From: Methanobacteriota archaeon
Lineage (GTDB): Archaea > Thermoplasmatota > Poseidoniia > Poseidoniales > Thalassarchaeaceae
Direction: 5' to 3'
Assembly (NCBI GenBank): GCA_016845365.1
Contig: JAERST010000003.1
Location: 72,961 to 109,744, forward strand
DNA: 36,784 nucleotides
Shown here: in pieces, positions 7,920-14,138 of the stretch
Layout: every line of letters starts with the position of its first letter
How positions within the stretch are numbered: the first letter of the stretch is position 1
Notes under the pieces: generated by a model
What the model was told of the DNA's origin: nothing
What the model saw: the letters and a program-made list of their open reading frames with translations, nothing else
Databases searched by the model: none
Made by a program: the position numbers and the translations under genes

Positions 7920-7932
7920 GGAGCGTTGCTCC
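7920..7932. terminator. Small hairpin between convergent genes
   Basis: GGAGC (7920-7924), GTT, GCTCC (7928-7932) lies in the 29-base gap between the convergent CDIN1-like and pantoate kinase genes. No T run follows on either strand, so termination is only a guess from position. Confidence 0.2.
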
Positions 7933-7944
7933 GGCGCGAGCCGC

Positions 7945-8919
7945 TCATGAGAGTTGACCGACGCTGCTGAGGGTCGATTCGAGACCCTCTTTGGCGAGTT
8001 CGTCGATTAGAGAATCGAGCGACTGCGAGGCTGTTGCATCGTTTGGTACGATTACGATGCTCTCGCCGAGCATGCACAGAAGTACCGTTGTTTCTGTTGC
8101 GAGGCCGGCGCGTTCACAGGCGTTTTGGCCGGCCTCGATGAGGGTTGAACGCGAGGCATCATCGATTAGACGAGAATCTGTTGCGAAGGCTTCGGCCGCC
8201 TCGAGCAACTCGCCCCAGCGCGAGGCGTCCCATTCACCGCTGGCCAGAGCATCCATCTGAGTTTGCCCCGCCTCGGAAATCAATCGCTTCCAATCTGGGT
8301 GGTCGATGTATTCGGAAGTGTGCCGGCCGGGGCTGGCCCTCCAAGCCAAGACCACCGGAGTGCCTTCGCTCCAACCTTCTGCCTTGCCCGGGCCGGAGGT
8401 CAATCCGCTGCCAGAGTAAGGCGCACCGGGAGCCAATCGGCGCTCGACTCCACCAGCCGCAAGCGCCGTAACATCGCCTAATCCAGTCGAATTTGCTCGC
8501 TCAACCCTGTGAGCAATCGCAAATGAGCGGCGCATACTTTCCTCATGCGGCAGGCCAATCGCTCGCTGGAATGCTCCAGCAGCCGCAACCGCGCCTGCCG
8601 CCGACATGCCGAATCCTTGTGAGGATGGAAGGTGATTGCGAATTGCAATCTCCCAACTCATCTCGCCGAATTCGGCGATTTCATCCTTCAGCGGGTCGAG
8701 GACCTGCTGAAACATCCGCGTGTCGCCAGCCCCATCAAGAAATCGAACGCTCAGAGAATAATCACCAGGCTGGCCACGCGCCACAGCCTCGGCGCCATCA
8801 GCCAAACACAAGCCAGCCCCGAGGCTGCCCTGTCGAATCGGATCATCATCCAAATCTTCGACAGTGAATAACAACGTCACATGACCGCCGCAAGTCCCGC
8901 GACCAAGCACGGCGGTCAT
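7945..8919 (-). CDS. Pantoate kinase (archaeal GHMP-kinase type)
   Basis: It phosphorylates pantoate to 4-phosphopantoate in the archaeal coenzyme A pathway, before phosphopantothenate synthetase. The 324-residue protein has the GHMP order seen in archaeal PoK: an N-terminal QGSLGAGLCLADGAEA segment, the ATP-binding loop LPSSQGFGMSAAGAVAAAGAF, then AHRVERANSTGLGDVTALAAGG and RRLAPGAP. The GLGDV and GG-x-x-x-R blocks separate PoK from homoserine and mevalonate kinases. The usual archaeal N-terminal P-x-x-x-T-x-F is altered here (RGTCGGHVTLLF). GAGGT precedes the ATG at 8919. The gene lies 42 bases after rpoD and is probably the last gene of the ribosomal operon. The start codon sits in a perfect inverted repeat. 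Confidence 0.85.
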   Translation of the reverse strand: MTAVLGRGTCGGHVTLLFTVEDLDDDPIRQGSLGAGLCLADGAEAVARGQPGDYSLSVRFLDGAGDTRMFQQVLDPLKDEIAEFGEMSWEIAIRNHLPSSQGFGMSAAGAVAAAGAFQRAIGLPHEESMRRSFAIAHRVERANSTGLGDVTALAAGGVERRLAPGAPYSGSGLTSGPGKAEGWSEGTPVVLAWRASPGRHTSEYIDHPDWKRLISEAGQTQMDALASGEWDASRWGELLEAAEAFATDSRLIDDASRSTLIEAGQNACERAGLATETTVLLCMLGESIVIVPNDATASQSLDSLIDELAKEGLESTLSSVGQLS

Positions 8920-8921
8920 GT
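8879..8921 (-). promoter_or_regulatory. Inverted repeat covering the pantoate kinase start codon
   Basis: ACATGACCGCC on the mRNA (8921-8911) is an exact reverse complement of GGCGGTCATGT (8889-8879), with a 21-base loop. The ATG at 8919 is inside the 11-pair stem. Such a hairpin could hide the start codon and lower or regulate translation. Both arms also code for protein (MTA and GGHV), so chance cannot be excluded. Confidence 0.4.
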
Positions 8922-8961
8922 TACCTCATCCCGAGGGCAATCCAAGAATCCTGCGTCGGAT

Positions 8962-9951
8962 TCAAAGAGCGGCTACGAGGTCCTCTTCCAGCGAGCCAAA
9001 GCTCGTGGAAAGAGCAGCAGAAGCCATCTTCAGCGCTGTTTGAGGTGCCATCGAACCATCGGTCTCGAAGCTGAAGATGAACTCTCCAGGAACTTCTTCG
9101 ACGGTAATTGCATCATTGAAATCGACCTTTACTTCGGTACCGTCGCCAACGTGGTGCAACTCACGAACGAGTGTTTCGACCTTGGCGATGTCCTCGAGGC
9201 GTCCGTCCTTGTCGAAGTCCTTTGCAGTGATTTCGAGGTTGAGGTCCCAGAGCATCTTTGCGCGTGTCTTGACATTCAGAATTCCGACTTGGCGAGGCAC
9301 GAAAGTAACTCCACAAACAGGCGACCACTTGGCGTGTTGACTGCCGCGGCCCATGACTGCCGTAGCGTAGAACTCGAGCATTTGTCCCTTGTACAACTTG
9401 GTGATTGGGATGGCTCGGTAGTGCTCAGGAATCTCCAGACTTTGGTCGCCGAGGTAAATCATGTCACCAGCGGTTACGGTTGTTCCCTCTTCGCTTCCGA
9501 AGGCCTTGCACGTGTAGATCATATTGCAGGCTGGGCAACCGCGGTCTTCATGAACCAAGTCCTTGCAGTTAGGGCAGGTTTCCTCGTAGTGGAATTGCTC
9601 GTGGTTGGTTGGAATTGGCACCATTGCGAGGCGCTGAGCAATCATCTCGTCGGGTAGAGCGCCGTTGGTCTCCCAGACGTTGTAATCGACTCCTTCCTTC
9701 TCGAGTTTCTTGCCACAATTGTCGCAGCCGCTTCCACCGGACGAATCGCGAGCCACAGCGGCTGGATTCAGGTGACTGCAAGATAGACAGAGGTCGAATG
9801 AACCCATTTGGAATCGAACGGTTTCGATAGCCATCTTGGGGGTGTTTGACATGAGTGAGCGGCGTAGAGCATTTGCGAACGCGCGGTCGGTTTCCTTGAA
9901 CAGGATCTTGATTTTCTCAGCGCTTTCTTCGATGATTTCCATCTTTACCAT
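8962..9951 (-). CDS. rpoD: DNA-directed RNA polymerase subunit D with extra zinc-ribbon insert
   Basis: The archaeal alpha/Rpb3-like subunit that pairs with subunit L to nucleate the polymerase. Family blocks are FANALRRSLMSNTPKMAIETV, DEMIAQRLAMVPIPT and LYKGQMLEF with GRGSQHAKWSP. Residues 126-148 hold five cysteines (CPNC, CPAC, C148), matching the iron-sulfur domain found in many archaeal D subunits. In addition, residues ~50-95 form an insert with C55, C58, C76 and C79, absent from the usual layout, where the strand runs directly from the 'VRFY' region into the D-E-x-x-A-x-R-L helix. Start: the long open frame reaches 10056 inside rps11, but GGTGGT at 9961-9956 sits four bases from the ATG at 9951, giving 329 residues beginning MVKMEIIEES. 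Ten bases separate it from the rps11 stop. Confidence 0.96.
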   Translation of the reverse strand: MVKMEIIEESAEKIKILFKETDRAFANALRRSLMSNTPKMAIETVRFQMGSFDLCLSCSHLNPAAVARDSSGGSGCDNCGKKLEKEGVDYNVWETNGALPDEMIAQRLAMVPIPTNHEQFHYEETCPNCKDLVHEDRGCPACNMIYTCKAFGSEEGTTVTAGDMIYLGDQSLEIPEHYRAIPITKLYKGQMLEFYATAVMGRGSQHAKWSPVCGVTFVPRQVGILNVKTRAKMLWDLNLEITAKDFDKDGRLEDIAKVETLVRELHHVGDGTEVKVDFNDAITVEEVPGEFIFSFETDGSMAPQTALKMASAALSTSFGSLEEDLVAAL

Positions 9952-9961
9952 TCTAACCACC

Positions 9962-10342
9962 TCAGACTCTACGGCCCCTTCGTCCGCCCTTCTTCTTGGT
10001 CCCATCAGTTGGGATAGGAGTGACGTCCTCGATGCGAGTGATTTGAACCCCTGCACGAGTCAGAGCACGAATTGCTGCGGTAGCGCCAGGTGCGCTGTGT
10101 GAGCGGTTTCCACCAGCACCGCGATACTTCACGATGACTTGGTCGAATTCCTTCTCAGCGAGCATCTCAGCGATGCGCTCGGCGGCGCGGGTTGCTGCGA
10201 ATTGGCCGCCGGCATCGCTGCCCTTCTTGGTGACCATTCCACCGGAGACCTTTGCCAGAGTTTCAGCTCCGGTGAGGTCGGTAGCGGTGATTAGCACGTT
10301 ATTGTAAGTGCTGAAAATGTGTAGAATCGCTTTGTGACCCAT
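9962..10342 (-). CDS. rps11: Small ribosomal subunit protein uS11
   Basis: Platform protein of the 30S subunit. The 126-residue sequence has family blocks GHKAILHIFSTYNNVLIT, GGMVTKKGSDAGGQFAATRA, VKYRGAGGNRSHSAPGATAA and the basic C-terminus GGRRGRRV. The ATG at 10342 overlaps the rps4 stop by one base (TGATG), which favours it over the GTG one codon upstream and implies coupled translation. Confidence 0.97.
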   Translation of the reverse strand: MGHKAILHIFSTYNNVLITATDLTGAETLAKVSGGMVTKKGSDAGGQFAATRAAERIAEMLAEKEFDQVIVKYRGAGGNRSHSAPGATAAIRALTRAGVQITRIEDVTPIPTDGTKKKGGRRGRRV

Positions 10343-11034
10343 CACTCATCGCCTCCTTCTGGAACGGTGTCCTCGACGGTAGGGGCTTCTGCCGCTTCCG
10401 CCTTGATTTGCTGGACGAATTCGTCGTTATCGGTCGTGGCGCGGACACCGCCGACCTCTTCGATTTCTTCCTCCTCAGCCTGTCGAGTCATGCGGAGTTG
10501 CTCCATCTCGACACGGAATGGGTGGTTCTCATCGCGGTAAGGAGAGGTCGCGCTGTATTGCAGAATCTCTTCTTCCTCGCGTAGAATCTTGTATCCAGGC
10601 ACGGTCATGCGCTGGTCGCCGATTGAAATGTGACCGTGAACGATCATGTTTCGAGCGGCTCGCATCGAAGGTGCGAGGCCGCGGAAGTAGACGACTGATT
10701 GAAGGCGGCGAGCGAGCATGTGCTCGACGGTAATCTGTAGGATATCGTCGATGCTTGAACCGTCAGCGAGCAAGCCCTTGCGGATCATTGCGTTGACGAG
10801 GTCAGTCTTCTCGCGAGCGAAGTGTCCCTCGGATGAGTCGACTCTTCCGATGAGCTTCATCGCTTGGTTTCGGTGGCGGCGAAGAGCGGATTTCTCTCGC
10901 CAGATTTCGCGCATGCCACCGACGCGCTTCAAGCCGAATTGCTCCTTGAGGGCGTGTTCTTCCTCAATGCGAGCAGCCTTCCAAGGGTGAGTTGGTGTCT
11001 GGGTCTTAGGTCGTGCAAACTTTGGATGGCCCAT
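10342..11034 (-). CDS. rps4: Small ribosomal subunit protein uS4 with acidic C-terminal tail
   Basis: Primary 16S rRNA-binding protein of the 30S body. The N-terminus (MGHPKFARPKTQTPTHPW) and the S4 RNA-binding domain (LARRLQSVVYFRGLAPSMRA, VHGHISIGDQRMTVPGY) are of archaeal type. At 230 residues it is longer than the ~180 common in archaea; the extra ~50 residues are a Glu-rich, probably disordered tail. GAGGTGAT at 11045-11038 overlaps the rps13 stop and serves this ATG. Confidence 0.97.
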   Translation of the reverse strand: MGHPKFARPKTQTPTHPWKAARIEEEHALKEQFGLKRVGGMREIWREKSALRRHRNQAMKLIGRVDSSEGHFAREKTDLVNAMIRKGLLADGSSIDDILQITVEHMLARRLQSVVYFRGLAPSMRAARNMIVHGHISIGDQRMTVPGYKILREEEEILQYSATSPYRDENHPFRVEMEQLRMTRQAEEEEIEEVGGVRATTDNDEFVQQIKAEAAEAPTVEDTVPEGGDE

Positions 11035-11043
11035 TCAATCACC

Positions 11044-11511
11044 TCACTTCTTCCTCTGCACACCAAGTGTGCTGCCGCTGCGACCATTGCTGCGTAGGCG
11101 CTGACCGCGGACCTTGTGGCCGCTGCGGTGGCGCATTCCGCGGTAGGTCTTGATCGCAGCCAAGCGTGCGACATCGTCGTTGCGGGTCAACTTGACCTCG
11201 GTTCCGATGATGTGCGCGTCCTCGTTAGACTGCAAATCTCGCTGTCGGTTGACGAGCCACCAAGGCACGCTCAACGCGTATTCATCTATTGTGCTTCGAA
11301 TCCTGTCTTGCTCCTCGTCGGACAGATGTCCGCCGAGTTTGCTGCCATCGATATCTGCCATGCGGCAGATTTGGCCTGCGGATCGCTGGCCGACTCCTGG
11401 GATGGAAGTCAATCCTTGCGCGATCGGGCGCAGACCGTCGATGTCAGAGTCAGCTAGTCTCAGGATGTAGGAGAAATCCTCTCCTAATTCTGCTTCATTC
11501 ACTTTTGCCAT
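11044..11511 (-). CDS. rps13: Small ribosomal subunit protein uS13
   Basis: Head protein of the 30S subunit that contacts tRNA and the 50S. It has 155 residues, with the helix-hairpin-helix segment LTSIPGVGQRSAGQICRMAD and the basic C-terminal block AIKTYRGMRHRSGHKVRGQR. It is the first gene of the minus-strand run rps13-rps4-rps11-rpoD-pantoate kinase. In many archaea rpoD is followed by rpl18e, rpl13 and rps9; here those genes are absent and pantoate kinase follows. Confidence 0.97.
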   Translation of the reverse strand: MAKVNEAELGEDFSYILRLADSDIDGLRPIAQGLTSIPGVGQRSAGQICRMADIDGSKLGGHLSDEEQDRIRSTIDEYALSVPWWLVNRQRDLQSNEDAHIIGTEVKLTRNDDVARLAAIKTYRGMRHRSGHKVRGQRLRSNGRSGSTLGVQRKK

Positions 11512-11530
11512 AGTACGGTTCCCCCGTGTT

Positions 11531-11585
11531 CATCGGTTGCCCGATGGCCCTGTTAGGGCATCCCGCCGACCTGCCCCCCATATTT
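11531..11585 (-). promoter_or_regulatory. TATA-like element and tandem hairpins in the rps13 leader
   Basis: On the minus strand AAATATG (11585-11579) resembles a TATA box, predicting a start near 11555 and a leader of about 44 bases. Next come two stems: GCCCT-AAC-AGGGC (11559-11547) and CATCGG-GCAA-CCGATG (11546-11531). The second is a six-pair stem capped by a GNRA-type GCAA loop. It lies 20 bases from the ATG. Ribosomal operons often carry such hairpins as autogenous repressor sites; that role here is inference. Confidence 0.4.
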
Positions 11586-11680
11586 GAAGGAGACGGCCGC
11601 CCCTACGGGGCGTAGCAGAGGCCTGATTTTTTGTGGGTGCAGAAAACCGTGTGACTGCGGGGCAGAATCGGTTTTGATCT

Positions 11681-11743
11681 GGCTGCTCAGGACATTTTGC
11701 AGGCTGCTCAGGCCCTTTTACAGGCGGCTCAGGCCTCTTTGCA
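11681..11743. repeat. Three tandem 21-bp units at a gene 3' end
   Basis: Units at 11681-11701, 11702-11722 and 11723-11743 share GGCKGCTCAGG followed by a T-rich half ending in CA. The third unit contains the last codons and stop of the methyltransferase gene. Because 21 is a multiple of three, each copy repeats the frame Cys-Lys-x-x-stop, giving the real stop and two further in-frame TGA codons downstream. Confidence 0.8.
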
Positions 11744-13033
11744 GACGATGTAGAGCGAGTGGCTTCCACTTCCGCGCTCAAGTTCGAGGTCGACCATGAA
11801 TCCGCGCGAACCTTCGAATTCCTTCATCGCCTTGTCGAGGCGGCGCTGGAGGGTGGGGTGAATTTCTGGGTCGAGGCTGCAGCGTAGGGTGATTTTGCCT
11901 ACTCCGTTGCGCGCCGCCGCCGCCGCCGTCTGTTCGATGGTGTGGAGTTCAGGCGGCGTCAGTCGGTGTTGGACGATTTCGCCGGTCGCAATGACGAAGG
12001 CGTCGGTCTCATCATCGCTGACAAGAGGGTCGGTGCTGATGAGGAGTGGTCTACGCCCTTCGAGGCGTAGCCACGAATGTCCCGCGCCTTCGGGAAGGGC
12101 CTGCTCGAGCCAAGCCTCCTGTAGGCCCGATTGGACGAGGGCTGGGTCGAGAATACTGAGATATGCTCCGAAGGGTGGCGGTTTGCTCATGCTCGCGAGT
12201 TCTGATTCCGCGACCTTCCCTTCGATTGAGGCCATGATCTTCTTGCGGCCCATGCGTACACACCGAGATGGTTGCTTAGACGATAGTGAGCCTATCCAGA
12301 CCGAGAGTCGGTCGATTCTTCCTCCACCCTGACTGAGGTATTCCCAAGTCCGCGGGATGCCCGGGAAAGTGATCTCGATTACCGCGTCGACGAGTGAGCG
12401 TTGGTCATCGTTGAGTCTGGGGGATAGGTCGAGCAGGACCGCGGGTCCGCGCGGGCCTGTCTCGAGGTGCTTGGACCATGCTTTCAGTAGCGGCCCTATG
12501 GCTGGTTGCATCTCATCGATTTCGTGCCGCTGCGCGTCTCGAGGGCGCGCTGGGTCAAGGTGCAGCATCCCGATTGGTGGGTGCGCCCTCGTACCTGCTT
12601 CTCGTAGGCTATTCCAATAGGCGACGATGGCGTTTTCCGCATCGGTTCCGTCGCCGACCAGCACTCGATCCATCGAGCGCTGAAGGTCATCGGCCTCGCC
12701 TGCAGAGTGCATATTCGCTGCACACAACAAACCGATATTCGGGTCGAGTTCGATAGCCAATCCCGGCCGCTTGAGCCCAGCGGTCAGTGCTATCAATTGC
12801 ACACCGCTGCCCGCAGCTGCATCCAGAATCACGCCTGCGGGCAAATCTGCCGCGGCGATTTGAGTCGCCCGCGCCTGTGAAACACTCCACGGAGTTGAGA
12901 GCCGGCGCATATCATCGGTCATGTGAAAGGCCGGCTCACCCTTGCGCGCTGAATTGGCTTTCACAACCTTGGAAGCGCGCTTGGCAACATCCGCCGAGGG
13001 CCGGATTGCGAAGTGCGTCGGCTCCTCGTTCAT
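11729..13033 (-). CDS. Class I SAM-dependent methyltransferase, THUMP-like family
   Basis: A 434-residue protein with a Rossmann methyltransferase core. Motif I is VILDAAAGSGVQ (68-79), the acidic end of strand 2 is AIELDP, and the catalytic-type loop is MLHLDPARP (156-164). The DPAR signature and the later EYLSQGGGRIDRLSVWIG block resemble proteins annotated as methyltransferases with a THUMP-like C-terminal domain, mostly bacterial, and more distantly Trm5/RsmD-type RNA methyltransferases. The C-terminal third (ELERGSGSHSLYIVCKEA at the end) would be the RNA-binding part. An RNA substrate is likely but not shown. Start: ATG 13033 is used; an in-frame GTG at 13078, four bases after the upstream gene, would add 15 residues. 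The 3' end lies in a 21-bp tandem repeat. Confidence 0.75.
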   Translation of the reverse strand: MNEEPTHFAIRPSADVAKRASKVVKANSARKGEPAFHMTDDMRRLSTPWSVSQARATQIAAADLPAGVILDAAAGSGVQLIALTAGLKRPGLAIELDPNIGLLCAANMHSAGEADDLQRSMDRVLVGDGTDAENAIVAYWNSLREAGTRAHPPIGMLHLDPARPRDAQRHEIDEMQPAIGPLLKAWSKHLETGPRGPAVLLDLSPRLNDDQRSLVDAVIEITFPGIPRTWEYLSQGGGRIDRLSVWIGSLSSKQPSRCVRMGRKKIMASIEGKVAESELASMSKPPPFGAYLSILDPALVQSGLQEAWLEQALPEGAGHSWLRLEGRRPLLISTDPLVSDDETDAFVIATGEIVQHRLTPPELHTIEQTAAAAARNGVGKITLRCSLDPEIHPTLQRRLDKAMKEFEGSRGFMVDLELERGSGSHSLYIVCKEA

Positions 13034-13082
13034 GTCCGCCGCTCCCGAGTCGAGGTCAAGTCCTTTTCGCGCGCACACAGTC

Positions 13083-14066
13083 TCAGATAGTCGCTCTATC
13101 GACCTTCAATTCGAAGCGCAGCCATGCGTCTTGGAGTTCGTGCCCCTCGCTATTTCCGTAGGCGATTGGAGGCGGTAAAAGAGTCGTGTGCGTCGTTCCA
13201 GTATCGATTCCGGGAATCAATCCGCGGTCCTCATCGATATCGAGCCCAATCGCCGACCATCCGAATCCCTTGATGTAATTCGAATCGTCTCCAGCGGTAA
13301 CCGGCAAGTCACCCTCATCGAGCAATTCATTGGTGTCAGCATTCCAAACCTTGTAGTGAACCTCAAGCCGGTCTCCATTGCTCGTGTGAATATCGCGAGA
13401 TTCGCTCCCTTCAAACACATGAACATCGAGCAAAACCTCCGCCTCAGGCACACGAAGGTGAGATGCCTCGACGGTGAAATCGTGCTCGGTAACATCGCCC
13501 TCAAGCTCGATTTCCACAATTGCTGTTCCACCAGCCTCAATCGGGTCGAGAATCAGGTCTGAATCACCCTCTGAGGCGAAGACGACCTCGCCACCAGCAA
13601 TCTCCAGTACGAGGTCGAGCGTCTGATTCCCTCGATTGTAAACCACGACGCTAGCGCGGTCCCCCGCGCCCTGATGCTCCCAGTCACAGCGTAGTTCGCC
13701 TGGGTAGAGGAATAGATCGTCTTGGTCGGCGAGTACTTCGGGCCAGTCCCAGTCACCGAGCCGAGAGTCGCAGGTGTCGAAGAGTAGGTCAACCTCCCAA
13801 TACCAGCGCTCATTCTCGTCCTTCAACAGGTCCTTATCGGTCACCGAAAACGCGTCCCCGTTCTCCTTCGCGAAGACATATACGCTGTATCCGACGACAA
13901 TCGTGGAGCAGATTAGGAGCGCCGCGGTGGCGAGGGAGAGCAGGATAGCGGCGCGTGGAATTGCCATCTCATTGATGCCGAGTGGCACCGTGGGATGCTC
14001 CACCTCATCGGGCGTGTCCGATATCCAGCTTCCTGACACGATTCGTTTGCTGCGACCGCCCGTCAT
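13083..14066 (-). CDS. Membrane-anchored FKBP-like peptidyl-prolyl isomerase
   Basis: A 327-residue protein with a short cytoplasmic N-terminus, one transmembrane segment at about 37-65 (AAILLSLATAALLICSTIVV), an acidic beta-rich middle and a C-terminal FKBP-like domain from about residue 225. FKBP signs are GDRLEVHYKVW, NYIKGFGWSAIG, PGIDTGTTHTTLLPPPIAYG and the last strand LRFELKV. The Phe-Asp pair of FKBP12 is replaced by Leu-Asp, so activity is uncertain. The domain would face outward and could help fold secreted proteins such as the giant propeller protein. The ATG at 14066 follows an in-frame TTG; ATG at the start of MAIPRA is a shorter alternative. A TATA-like TATAA is at 14089-14085. 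The gene precedes the methyltransferase on the same strand. Confidence 0.72.
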   Translation of the reverse strand: MTGGRSKRIVSGSWISDTPDEVEHPTVPLGINEMAIPRAAILLSLATAALLICSTIVVGYSVYVFAKENGDAFSVTDKDLLKDENERWYWEVDLLFDTCDSRLGDWDWPEVLADQDDLFLYPGELRCDWEHQGAGDRASVVVYNRGNQTLDLVLEIAGGEVVFASEGDSDLILDPIEAGGTAIVEIELEGDVTEHDFTVEASHLRVPEAEVLLDVHVFEGSESRDIHTSNGDRLEVHYKVWNADTNELLDEGDLPVTAGDDSNYIKGFGWSAIGLDIDEDRGLIPGIDTGTTHTTLLPPPIAYGNSEGHELQDAWLRFELKVDRATI

Positions 14067-14138
14067 CAAGGTTGGTATGAGACGTTATACGCGCGCAGAG
14101 CGGGAAAACGCTGTGCTGCGCGCCTGTTTCGCGTCTGC

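Noticed and set aside
8881-9657. 258-residue plus-strand frame
   Set aside because: Antisense to rpoD and the start of pantoate kinase, both firm assignments.
11530-11781. 83-residue minus-strand frame with Pro-Glu-Gln repeats
   Set aside because: It is an alternate-frame reading of the 21-bp tandem repeat and the methyltransferase 3' end, with no independent support.
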